A stretch of 64,000 nt of DNA from positions 248,001-312,000 of the forward strand of contig CBDBCU010000001.1 of assembly GCA_965203435.1 (NCBI GenBank), in the 5' to 3' direction. A program made the position numbers and the translations under genes. Positions 42,668 to 50,140 of the stretch are shown piece after piece (the first letter of the stretch is position 1; every line of letters starts with the position of its first letter). The stretch is from CBDBCU01 sp965203435. GTDB taxonomy: Bacteria; Chloroflexota; Dehalococcoidia; Lucifugimonadales; UBA3495. Below the pieces are notes generated by a model. It had not been told where the DNA came from. It saw nothing but the letters and a program-made list of their open reading frames with translations, and searched no databases.

Positions 42668-44056
42668 ATGGCAGCGGAGTATGACCTGGCGGTAATCGGG
42701 GCCGGCCCCGGCGGGTATGTGGCGGCCATCCGGGCGGCGCAGTTGGGCCTGAAAACCGCCGTAGTGGAGCGGGACGCCCCCGGCGGCGTCTGCCTCAACT
42801 GGGGTTGCATTCCCAGCAAGGCCCTGCTGAAAAACGCCGAAGTGGTCTCCTATTTCCACCGGGCCGCCGAGTTCGGGCTGAAGTTTGACAACTTTTCCGC
42901 CGACTTTTCCGCCGCCATTGCACGCAGCCGGCAGGTGGTGGCCCGCAATGTCCGCGGCGTCAACTACCTGTTCCGCAAGAACGGCGTCGACTATCTGAAC
43001 GGCGCGGCCACGCTGCAAGGCAACGGAATCATTGCCGTGGCTCCGGAGGGGCAACGGCTGCACGCCAAAAACATCCTTATCGCCGCCGGGGCCCGGCCGC
43101 GCAGTATTCCCGCCCTGCCGGTGGATGGCGAAAGGGTAATTACCAGCAAAGAGGCTATCGTCCTCGAGGAATTGCCCCAATCCATCGTTATCGTAGGCGG
43201 CGGCGCCATCGGGCTGGAGTTTGCCTATCTTTATCGGATGTACGGGGTGGATGTTACCGTAGTGGAATTGCTGCCGCGGCTGGCCCCTAATGAGGATGAG
43301 GAAATCAGCCAGCAGATTGAGCGTTCTTTCCGCCGCCGGCACGGAATTAAAGCCATCCCCGGGGCCGCCGTTACCGGGGTTCAGCAGACCGGGGACGGGT
43401 CGTCCGTTACCGTGGCTAAAGATGGGACTGAGGAAACCCTTGCTTGCGACAAGGTTCTGGTAGCCATCGGAGTGCAGCCCAACAGCGAAAACCTGGGTTT
43501 GGAACAGTTGGGCGTAGCTACCGAGGGCGGCTATATCCAAGTGGATGATAAGCTGGCGACCAATGTGCCGGGGATTTACGCCGTGGGCGATATTACCGGC
43601 AAATTGGCCCTGGCTCATGTCGCCTCAGCCCAGGCCACGGCGGCGGTGGAGGGCCTTGCCGGCTTGGAAACGCCGCCGCTGGACTATGCCCTGATGCCCC
43701 GGGCTACCTACTGCCAGCCGCAAATTGCCAGTTTCGGTCTGACCGAAGCCCAGGCCCGGGAGCAGGGCTACGCCGTGCGGATTGGCCGGTTTAATGTTCA
43801 GGCCAACGGCAAGGCGCTGGGGATGGGCGAAAGGGACGGGATGGTCAAGCTGGTAGTGGATTCCCGCTATGGGGAAATCCTGGGCGCGCATCTGATTGGC
43901 CCGGAAGTTACCGAACTGCTGGGGGAACTGTCCCTGACCCGGCTGCTGGAAGGGACGGCTTTGGAACTGGGTTGGCTGGTTCACGCCCACCCCACCATAT
44001 CGGAAATTATCAAGGAAGCGGCTCTGGATGCCCAGGGACGGGCCATCCACGGCTAG
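42668..44056 (+). CDS. lpdA: Dihydrolipoamide dehydrogenase (E3)
   Basis: 462 aa FAD/NAD disulfide oxidoreductase. FAD site LAVIGAGPGGYVAAIRAAQL, redox-active CLNWGCIPSK, NAD site IVIVGGGAIGLEFAYL, second FAD motif YAVGDITGKLALAHVASAQ, and the C-terminal base in HAHPTISEII. ATG 42668 has AAGGGG upstream. It re-oxidises the lipoyl group of the adjacent E2. E1 genes are not in the window. Confidence 0.96.
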   Translation: MAAEYDLAVIGAGPGGYVAAIRAAQLGLKTAVVERDAPGGVCLNWGCIPSKALLKNAEVVSYFHRAAEFGLKFDNFSADFSAAIARSRQVVARNVRGVNYLFRKNGVDYLNGAATLQGNGIIAVAPEGQRLHAKNILIAAGARPRSIPALPVDGERVITSKEAIVLEELPQSIVIVGGGAIGLEFAYLYRMYGVDVTVVELLPRLAPNEDEEISQQIERSFRRRHGIKAIPGAAVTGVQQTGDGSSVTVAKDGTEETLACDKVLVAIGVQPNSENLGLEQLGVATEGGYIQVDDKLATNVPGIYAVGDITGKLALAHVASAQATAAVEGLAGLETPPLDYALMPRATYCQPQIASFGLTEAQAREQGYAVRIGRFNVQANGKALGMGERDGMVKLVVDSRYGEILGAHLIGPEVTELLGELSLTRLLEGTALELGWLVHAHPTISEIIKEAALDAQGRAIHG

Positions 44057-44068
44057 GGAGAGGCGGGT

Positions 44069-45796
44069 TTGGCAACGACCATTGTAATGCCCAAGATGGG
44101 CTACGATATGCGGGAAGGCACCGTCGTCCGCTGGCACAAACGGGAAGGGGAAACGGTGGCCCGCGGCGAAGTGATTGCCGACATTGAAACGGACAAGGCT
44201 ACCGTGGAGTTCGAGGCGTACACCGGCGGCGTAATGCAGCGGCTGGTGGCGCAAGAGGGCATCCCCGTGCCGGTCGGAGAAGCCATTGCCGTTATCGGCG
44301 ACCCGGCCGAGGAAATCGCCGCCGTGCCAACCCCAATGGCGGCCGCCGCAACCGTTGCGGCCCCGGCGATCGTTGCGGATTCGGTATCCCCGGCAAGCCC
44401 GGATCCGGTACCGGCCGCGGCTGAGGGGGAAGTCCGCGCCTCGCCCATTGCCCGGCGGCTGGCCCGGGAGCGGGATATTGACTTGGCGCTAGTAACCGGC
44501 ACCGGGCCGGCCGGGCGGATTGTGGAAAAGGACATCCTGGGCTATACGCCAACGGCGGCTCCCGGTACGGCGGCAGATCCCGATCCGGCGGCCGCCGTCG
44601 CTACCCCGGCCGCCGCGCCGGCGGAGTGGGTATTGGCCTCGCCCCTGGCCCGGAGCTTGGCCCGGGAACGGGGCATTGCCCTGGCGCAAGTAGCCGGCAG
44701 CGGGCCGGGCGGGCGCGTAGTGGCGCGGGATGTGCCGGAATATGCGGCCCCGGTTACTCCTGAGGTTACTGAGGAAATCATCCCGGCAGAAGTAGAACGG
44801 GCGGCGGCTGTCGCGGCGGAAACCATTCCGGCGGCCGTAGAACCGGTTGTGGATGTTGCCGAGGAAACCATCCCGGCAGTCGTTGAGACGGCGGTAGATG
44901 TTACCGAGGAAACCACTCCGGCGGTCATAGAGCCGACTGTGGAAGTTGCTGAGGAAACCATCCCGGTAGCTATAGAGCCGGCGGCGGATGTTGTCGAGGA
45001 AATCATCCCGGCAACCGTTGAAACGGTCCCGGAGCCGGCGGAACCGGCGGCCGCCGTGGCGGAAAGGGCGGCGGTGGAAACGGAGGAATCGGTATCTCCG
45101 GCGGCCGAACCGCTGGGGGAATTGATTCCCCTGTCCCGGATGCGGCAGGCCATCGCCCGGGTTACCGGCGACAGCAAGCGGGACGCCCCCCATTTCTATG
45201 TCACCGCCGAAGTGGATATGGGCAAGGCTATGGCCCTGCGCCGGGACATTAACGAGGCTTTGCCCGCCGCGCAGCGGGTCAGCGTCAATGACCTGGTTGT
45301 CCGGGCATCCGCCATCGCCCTGGGCAAGTATCCCCAGTTCAACGCCTTTTTCCGGGGCGATCATCTGCAATACCACGCCGCCGTCAACATCGGCATTGCC
45401 ATCACCCTGGAAAGCGGCCTGATTGTCCCCGGCATCAGCCACTGCGAAAGCAAAAGCCTGACGCAAATCGCCGCCGCCAGCAAAGACCTGATTGCCCGGG
45501 CCCATAGCGGCGCCCTGCGGCAGGAGGAGTACGGGGATACTACTTTCAGCGTCAGCAACCTGGGGATGTTTGCGGTGGATAGTTTCGCCGCCATCATTTT
45601 CCCGCCCCATGCGGCGGTCTTGGCCGTCGGCGCGGTCAAAGAGCAGCCGGTAGTGCGGGACGGCCAGCTGGCCGTGGGGCAGGTAATGAAAGCCACCCTG
45701 TCCACCGACCACCGGGTCGCCGACGGGGCCGCGGCGGCGCAGTTTCTGGTGGCAATAAAAGACTTGCTGGAGAACCCGGTAACTTTGCTGCTGTAA
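44069..45796 (+). CDS. 2-oxoacid dehydrogenase E2 with two peripheral-binding domains and a repeat linker
   Basis: 575 aa. Lipoyl domain with Lys43 in ETDKATVEFE. Two peripheral-subunit-binding domains, from about 124 (ASPIARRLARERDIDLALVT) and about 190 (ASPLARSLARERGIALAQVA). Then six 15-residue repeats (about 235-324) of the form EETIPAVVETAVDVT, acidic and Pro-punctuated. The catalytic acyltransferase core follows with STDHRVADG (His548). The TTG start follows GGGAGAGGCGGG, 12 bp after lpdA. Whether the substrate is pyruvate, 2-oxoglutarate or a branched-chain oxoacid cannot be decided without E1. Confidence 0.93.
   Translation: MATTIVMPKMGYDMREGTVVRWHKREGETVARGEVIADIETDKATVEFEAYTGGVMQRLVAQEGIPVPVGEAIAVIGDPAEEIAAVPTPMAAAATVAAPAIVADSVSPASPDPVPAAAEGEVRASPIARRLARERDIDLALVTGTGPAGRIVEKDILGYTPTAAPGTAADPDPAAAVATPAAAPAEWVLASPLARSLARERGIALAQVAGSGPGGRVVARDVPEYAAPVTPEVTEEIIPAEVERAAAVAAETIPAAVEPVVDVAEETIPAVVETAVDVTEETTPAVIEPTVEVAEETIPVAIEPAADVVEEIIPATVETVPEPAEPAAAVAERAAVETEESVSPAAEPLGELIPLSRMRQAIARVTGDSKRDAPHFYVTAEVDMGKAMALRRDINEALPAAQRVSVNDLVVRASAIALGKYPQFNAFFRGDHLQYHAAVNIGIAITLESGLIVPGISHCESKSLTQIAAASKDLIARAHSGALRQEEYGDTTFSVSNLGMFAVDSFAAIIFPPHAAVLAVGAVKEQPVVRDGQLAVGQVMKATLSTDHRVADGAAAAQFLVAIKDLLENPVTLLL
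44771..45040 (+). repeat. 45-bp repeats (six, degenerate) encoding the E2 linker
   Basis: Six consecutive 45-bp units encode the consensus E-E-T-I-P-A-x-V-E-x-x-V-D-V-A. They are diverged at DNA level but keep frame and spacing. Confidence 0.85.
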
Positions 45797-45867
45797 CCGG
45801 CAACCGGCTTTGACCGCCCCGGTTGCGGCGGCAAAGTGGTCAAAGCCGGTTGGCCGGATCCATAGGA

Positions 45868-45908
45868 AAAAATCTCCCGGCTGGCGATAGGCTATCCGGG
45901 AGGTTTTT
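45868..45908 (+). terminator. Terminator hairpin overlapping the ThyX ribosome site
   Basis: AAAAATCTCCCGG (45868-45880) and CCGGGAGGTTTTT (45896-45908) form a 13-bp stem with one wobble, ending in T5ATT. The right arm contains GGGAGG, the only ribosome site for ATG 45915. Confidence 0.75.
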
Positions 45909-45914
45909 ATTGCG

Positions 45915-47342
45915 ATGAACGAAACTCCCGCCGCCAAGTATCCCCGCCGGGTCTATCCCCTGGACGCCCGCTCCCTGACTGAGGAGCAAATTGCAGTTGC
46001 CTTTGCCATGACTTCCCGGCGGCCGGAGCCCTTTGACGAAATTGCCGAGCAGGTCAGCCAGGAAAAGGCCGCCGATTTTCACGAGCGGTGGGTATTGGGC
46101 TACGGCCACGCCTCGGTAGCCGAACACGCCGTCGTCCATCTGGCAGTGGAAAACATCTCCCGGCTGGCTTGCGACACCCTGGAGGACAATCGGCTGGCTT
46201 CCTACACCGAAAAGTCCTCCCGCTACCAGGTAATGCCCGCCGATGGCTTTCACTGCCCGGAGGAACTGGATAGCCGGCCGGACCTGCGGCAAGTCTATGT
46301 CGCCACGGTGGATCGTCTGTTCCAAGCCTATTCCCGGTTGCTGGCCGGCTGTATGGAATATCTGCGCGGCGTCGAACCGCAACGGGAAGGAGAGCGGGAT
46401 ACGGCCTATGACTTGCGCTTGCGGCGGCAGGCTACTGACAGCTGCCGCGCCGTGCTGCCGGCGGCTACCTTGACCAATGTGGGGGTTACGGCCAACGCCC
46501 GGACGCTGGAACACGCCATTTCCAAGCTGCTGTCGGCGGGCCTGATCGAGGAGCGGCAGTTGGGCGCGGAACTGCGGGAACAGGGCCGCCGCATTACCCC
46601 TACCCTGATTAAATACGCCGACCATAATCCCTATCTGGCCGCCGACCGGCAACGGGATTGGCAGTTGGGCTTTCCGTTGGACACGGCGGCCGCGCCAACG
46701 TCGGTAAAGGTTCAGTTAGTCCATTGGGATACCGAAGCCGAGGAAAAACTGGCGGCCGCCCTCCTGTTCCGCCAGTTGGCTACGGACTACGCCAGCGCGT
46801 GGCGGCAGGCCAAGGAAATGGATACCGGAACCCGCTACCGGCTGATTGAGGACGGCCTGAAAGACTTGGGCGACCACGACACTCCCCTGCGGGAATTGGA
46901 GTTAGTGGATTACACCTTTGAGCTGGTAATGGACTATGGGGCCTATCGGGAGTTCAAGCGGCATCGGATGCAGTCCTACTTTCCCCAGCCCTTGACGGTG
47001 GACTTGGGCTATCGTATGCCGGAGTTGATTGCGGCGGCCGGCTTGGCCGGAGAGTTTGAGGAAGCGATGGGCCAAGCCGCGGCGGGATACCGAAGGATTG
47101 CCGTGTTCTCGCCCCCGGCGGCCCAATACTTGGCAACCCACGGCCATTACCGGCGGATTTTGTCCAAGCTGAACCTGCGGGAATGTTACCACCTGTTCAA
47201 GCTGCGGTCGGCGCGGCAAGCCCATGAAGCGGTGCGGGAACCCATCCTCGAGGCGATGCGGTTGGCGGTACAAAAACACCCTATGCTGTTCCGCCATTTG
47301 CGGCTGCGGGAATATCCGGAATGGTGGCCTTTTGCCTGGTAG
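45915..47342 (+). CDS. ThyX-like protein with duplicated, split active-site motifs
   Basis: 475 aa, about twice the length of a standard flavin-dependent thymidylate synthase. The first half has GYGHASVAEHAVVHLAVENISR and LASYTEKSSRY, matching the S..E.S.RY part of the ThyX motif. The second half has YREFKRHRMQSYFPQPL, carrying the RHR part. Each half alone lacks the full RHRxxS...S.RY motif. Such double-length ThyX relatives are known in databases but their activity is less certain than that of canonical ThyX. No thyA or folate gene is adjacent. Confidence 0.8.
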   Translation: MNETPAAKYPRRVYPLDARSLTEEQIAVAFAMTSRRPEPFDEIAEQVSQEKAADFHERWVLGYGHASVAEHAVVHLAVENISRLACDTLEDNRLASYTEKSSRYQVMPADGFHCPEELDSRPDLRQVYVATVDRLFQAYSRLLAGCMEYLRGVEPQREGERDTAYDLRLRRQATDSCRAVLPAATLTNVGVTANARTLEHAISKLLSAGLIEERQLGAELREQGRRITPTLIKYADHNPYLAADRQRDWQLGFPLDTAAAPTSVKVQLVHWDTEAEEKLAAALLFRQLATDYASAWRQAKEMDTGTRYRLIEDGLKDLGDHDTPLRELELVDYTFELVMDYGAYREFKRHRMQSYFPQPLTVDLGYRMPELIAAAGLAGEFEEAMGQAAAGYRRIAVFSPPAAQYLATHGHYRRILSKLNLRECYHLFKLRSARQAHEAVREPILEAMRLAVQKHPMLFRHLRLREYPEWWPFAW

Positions 47343-47353
47343 GGCGTAGTAAG

Positions 47354-47389
47354 AAAGGGGCCGCCCCGGTTAAACCGGGCGGCCCCTTT
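47354..47389. terminator. Bidirectional terminator between ThyX-like and VOC genes
   Basis: AAAGGGGCCGCCCCGG and CCGGGCGGCCCCTTT pair over 15 bp with one bulged C, with A and T tracts on opposite sides, between two convergent genes. Confidence 0.85.
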
Positions 47390-47415
47390 CCTTTCCCTTC
47401 CGCGGCCGGGGATAC

Positions 47416-47943
47416 CTAAACTTCCACGCCGCGCTGGGTTCGCATAAAGTCCGCCAACGCCTCCTGATAGTCCGGGCTGGGGAAACGCTCGCCGTTATAC
47501 ACTTTCATCCCGTCGGTGAAAATCTCCAGCCGGTTGCCATCCGGGTCGTTGAAGTAAAAGGAACGGCTGCCGCTGCCGTAGATGTTGTCGTCGCTTTCAA
47601 TGCCGTGGGTGGTGGGGCCGTGGATAATCTTGACGCCTTGGGTATGCAGATGGGCCAGGGCGCGCATAAACTCGTCCCGGTTTGCCACCTCAAAGGCGAT
47701 TTGCTGCACCAGCCGCGCCCCGGCCGGCACTGCCTCGGACACATCCACCCCGGCCGGAGCCGAGGCGATTACGATGTCGTGGTGGGTTTCGTCGAAGCGG
47801 AGAAAGGCGGTTTCGCTGCCGTTGGGCCGCTGGCGATGATTGGTGACTTTGCAGCCCAGCGTCTCGGTGTAAAAGCGGAAAGACCGCTCAAAGTCGGACA
47901 CCAGGATGCCAATGTGTCCGATACCCTTAATCTGGATACCCAT
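47416..47943 (-). CDS. VOC superfamily (glyoxalase/dioxygenase-like) protein
   Basis: 175 aa. IKGIGHIGILVSDFERSFRFY starts the first beta-alpha-beta-beta-beta module and provides a metal His. HHDIVIASAPAGVDV and the C-terminal YFNDPDGNRLEIFTDG (metal Glu) complete the site. The family includes glyoxalase I, ring-cleavage dioxygenases and epimerases; the reaction cannot be assigned. ATG 47943 is preceded by GGGAGGTACCGGT. Confidence 0.88.
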   Translation of the reverse strand: MGIQIKGIGHIGILVSDFERSFRFYTETLGCKVTNHRQRPNGSETAFLRFDETHHDIVIASAPAGVDVSEAVPAGARLVQQIAFEVANRDEFMRALAHLHTQGVKIIHGPTTHGIESDDNIYGSGSRSFYFNDPDGNRLEIFTDGMKVYNGERFPSPDYQEALADFMRTQRGVEV

Positions 47944-47980
47944 ACCGGTACCTCCCTGCGTAAAGTTGCCTGTTGGAATC

Positions 47981-48008
47981 AGTATAGCAGAGGACAAGGT
48001 TGGGGCAA
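47981..48008 (-). promoter_or_regulatory. Promoter of the VOC gene, within direct repeat copy 1
   Basis: Minus strand TTGCCC (48008-48003), a 16-bp spacer and TATACT (47986-47981) preceded by TGC. The -35 lies within the 27-nt sequence repeated at 49887-49913; the second copy has TAAGGC in place of the -10. Confidence 0.6.
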
Positions 48009-48011
48009 GTT
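47985..48011. repeat. 27-nt direct repeat, copy 1
   Basis: Matches 49887-49913 at 25 of 27 positions (TAGCAGAGGAC then GGTTGGGGCAAGTT around a 2-nt difference). The two copies bound a 1.9-kb segment of orphan genes. Confidence 0.85.
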
Positions 48012-48047
48012 GCGGAATTATGGATTTAGGGGGAATCAAAACCACAA

Positions 48048-48083
48048 GCAAAAGCCCCGACGGTTGCCCGTCGGGGCTTTTGC
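48048..48083. terminator. Perfect 16-bp bidirectional terminator
   Basis: GCAAAAGCCCCGACGG (48048-48063) and CCGTCGGGGCTTTTGC (48068-48083) with loop TTGC. It stands alone between the divergent VOC and orphan genes and may insulate the segment. Confidence 0.85.
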
Positions 48084-48120
48084 CGGTATGGGCCGCTACT
48101 ATATTGAAATCCGTTAATGC

Positions 48121-48148
48121 TTGGCAATCTGAAAATACTCACTATAAT
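48121..48148 (+). promoter_or_regulatory. Promoter of the orphan gene pair
   Basis: TTGGCA (48121-48126), a 16-bp spacer and a perfect TATAAT (48143-48148). Transcription would begin near 48155, which argues against the in-frame ATG at 48151 as start. Confidence 0.75.
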
Positions 48149-48198
48149 GAATGATAAGACATAGTGATGTCCCAGACCACCATGGAAGGCAATTTATT

Positions 48199-48789
48199 GT
48201 GTCCGAGCCGACTCTACCGCCTTTTCAAGAGCCCCTGCATTGGGACGTTGCGGGAAGCATAGCTCATTTGCTTGTCCTGGCTCGCGAAGAGACTCTGATG
48301 CACGAGGACAGGCGCGATGGCTTTCTGAATAGGCTGGGAATGGGACCCGAGCCTTTCCACTCTAAAGAGTGGTTGGAGTGGGAAGAAAAGCGTGCCTTCG
48401 CCCGCGTAGCCGAGGGATTGGAGGTATTTTTCAAGACCCTATACTATATCGACCATCCCGATGCTACCCAGCGGGAGGTTCGGAAAGTTGCTGGGGAAAA
48501 CGGGCATCAAATATCCAAGATTTTGGATAAATTGAGTCCTGACACCGTCAAAGCCTTGGAGGACGAACTGGTTCCTTACCGCATTATTGCGGGGAAAGAA
48601 AAACTGGGCGGTACGGAAGGGTTTATTCTACATTACCGCAACCCGCTAACGGAAACTCGGTATCAAATGGAGAGGCCGATACCTGGCCCTCCGTCGTATT
48701 GGGGCAACCCAAAAGCGATTTTGCCGTACCTGCCCGAATTTCTGCGGTACGTCGTGGAATGCCGTAAAGGGCAAGTTTCCAAGGGGTAA
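48199..48789 (+). CDS. Orphan protein, function unknown
   Basis: 196 aa from GTG 48199, chosen because GGAAGG precedes it and the promoter's start point lies after the upstream ATG 48151. The sequence is helical and charged (DVAGSIAHLLVLAREETLMH; EVRKVAGENGHQISKILDKL), with a C-terminal region FILHYRNPLTETRYQMERP. I recognise no family. Codon use (more A/T at third positions) differs from neighbours, suggesting acquisition. Confidence 0.65.
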   Translation: MSEPTLPPFQEPLHWDVAGSIAHLLVLAREETLMHEDRRDGFLNRLGMGPEPFHSKEWLEWEEKRAFARVAEGLEVFFKTLYYIDHPDATQREVRKVAGENGHQISKILDKLSPDTVKALEDELVPYRIIAGKEKLGGTEGFILHYRNPLTETRYQMERPIPGPPSYWGNPKAILPYLPEFLRYVVECRKGQVSKG

Positions 48790-48806
48790 AGCGGCAAGGC
48801 AAGGTT

Positions 48807-49082
48807 ATGGGCTGGTACGATAAATCGCAGGCGGAACTGGCGGATGCCTTTGCCCGATGGTACGCGGCCTATCACGAACCTTGGGACAGCGGCTTTTCCT
48901 GCCGGGCTTGCGCTATGGGGAAAGACAGCCGCGCCGGCCATCAGTTCCGTTTGGCAACTTGCTTTGTGAAAACGCCGCCGCTGTGGGAATGCCCGGCTAT
49001 TCTGGTATGCGCCGACTGCTGGCAGTGGGGATTGTTCGCCGCCTTGAGCTGGGGTTATATCAATGCCATTTATCCCTTGTAA
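48807..49082 (+). CDS. Small Cys-rich orphan protein
   Basis: 91 aa, 17 bp after the previous gene. It has FSCRACAMGKDS and a second ILVCADCWQWG, two CxxC pairs that could hold a zinc ion. AAGGTT precedes ATG 48807. No family is recognised; probably co-transcribed with the upstream orphan. Confidence 0.6.
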   Translation: MGWYDKSQAELADAFARWYAAYHEPWDSGFSCRACAMGKDSRAGHQFRLATCFVKTPPLWECPAILVCADCWQWGLFAALSWGYINAIYPL

Positions 49083-49102
49083 AGGGCAAGCAGGCAAAGG
49101 AA

Positions 49103-49134
49103 AAGTCCGGCCGCCAGCAATGGTGGCCGGGCTT
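49103..49134 (-). terminator. Terminator between convergent orphan genes
   Basis: A 14-bp stem (AAGTCCGGCCGCCA / TGGTGGCCGGGCTT, wobbles allowed) with loop GCAA. On the minus strand TTCCTTTGCC follows. Confidence 0.75.
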
Positions 49135-49136
49135 GC

Positions 49137-49631
49137 TTATGGTTGTGCCTCCAATTGTTGCTGAAGCCGCTCGTACTCCTCCATGCTTATGGGGGGCATT
49201 TCCTTCAGCAACTGTTCGCGCTTCTCATCGCAGCGTTGCGCCGCATCTAACGCTTTCTGTTTATCTGCGGCATCCCTGGTTCGGACGTATTTTACTTGCG
49301 CTCGAATAACTCCGGATTTACACGCCCTAATTGCGTCGTGAATCTCGGCGGCGGTTTGGGGTATTGCTTCAGAGGCGGCCTTGCACGCGTCCATGTGCGC
49401 GTAGGCAATGTCACGCCGCCGCATATCCTCCTGTTCGGTGGGGGCTTGCCAAATCCACTCGTACAAACGGATTTTGTCGTCGGCGCAAGCCGTCACCATT
49501 TCCGTGCGGCTGGTGAAATCGTGGTCGGACGGATCGACCATCGTAATGCCCGGCACGCCAGTTTTTGCGCTACAGGCCGCCGTCAGTGCCAGCGCCAATA
49601 CTGACGCCAGCAGGATAATTAGGTCCCGCAT
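49137..49631 (-). CDS. Predicted small lipoprotein
   Basis: 164 aa. The signal peptide ends in lipobox ALTAACSAK (Cys20). The mature part is helical and charged, with four further Cys residues in ACADDKIRLYEWIW, MDACKAASEA, AIRACKSG and AQRCDEKREQ that could form two disulfides. AAAGGAGG precedes ATG 49631. No family is recognised. Confidence 0.7.
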   Translation of the reverse strand: MRDLIILLASVLALALTAACSAKTGVPGITMVDPSDHDFTSRTEMVTACADDKIRLYEWIWQAPTEQEDMRRRDIAYAHMDACKAASEAIPQTAAEIHDAIRACKSGVIRAQVKYVRTRDAADKQKALDAAQRCDEKREQLLKEMPPISMEEYERLQQQLEAQP

Positions 49632-49950
49632 GGTCCAGCCTCCTTTGTTTGTGAATTAGCCCGGCCGGTTGCCCGGCCAGGCTTTCCCGTTACCTACCGC
49701 AGGCTCTCCGCGCAATTCAGTGCATCCTTGGCCTCACCCAGCCAAGCCAGCACAAAGTATTGCCGGCGACTTTTCCATTAGACCGCCGGCTCAACCAATG
49801 GAACGGCAGGTTTTCCTACCGTATTAGCCAGTGTAGTCGGCTATCCTGCTAATGCAAACGAATTAACGCTACTTATTGACTTGCCTTAGCAGAGGACGGG
49901 GTTGGGGCAAGTTACAGCCGGCCGACTCCGGCAAGGCCGCCGGGCGCGAT
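49632..49950. other. Non-coding gap of 319 bp holding the second direct repeat
   Basis: No open frame with gene-like features. It contains two small hairpins (GGCCGG/CCGGCC at 49663-49678, and a 7-bp GCCGGCG/CGCCGGC stem near 49766-49794) and the 27-nt direct repeat copy 2. The promoter of the lipoprotein gene must lie here but no clear -10/-35 pair was found. Confidence 0.6.
49887..49913. repeat. 27-nt direct repeat, copy 2
   Basis: Second copy of the sequence at 47985-48011, same orientation, 1,902 bp away. It lacks the -10 that copy 1 shares with the VOC promoter. Confidence 0.85.
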
Positions 49951-50112
49951 TCAGGGGTCGGAACAGTCCCGGGTGTAGCCGCAGTTGGGGCAGCGGATTT
50001 TGCACTGGCGGGAAACCATACGGAAACCGCAGATTTCGCAAGTCAGCCCATCATCCCGGCTCTGACCGGCCGGGCGGGGGTAGTTGACCGGTTTCCGGTT
50101 AATCAGAGTCAT
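49951..50112 (-). CDS. Small zinc-ribbon protein
   Basis: 53 aa. LTCEICGFRMVSRQCKIRCP followed by NCGYTRDCSDP places two CxxC knuckles 13 residues apart, a zinc ribbon. AAGGA precedes ATG 50112. It lies 28 bp after the anti-sigma gene on the same strand and could belong to that transcript. Confidence 0.7.
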   Translation of the reverse strand: MTLINRKPVNYPRPAGQSRDDGLTCEICGFRMVSRQCKIRCPNCGYTRDCSDP

Positions 50113-50140
50113 AATCCGGTTTTCCTTACCGCGGTTCCGG

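Noticed and set aside
47985..49913. Prophage or integron between the direct repeats
   Set aside because: No integrase, transposase or phage structural gene lies in the 1.9-kb segment, so only a small insertion or duplication can be supported.
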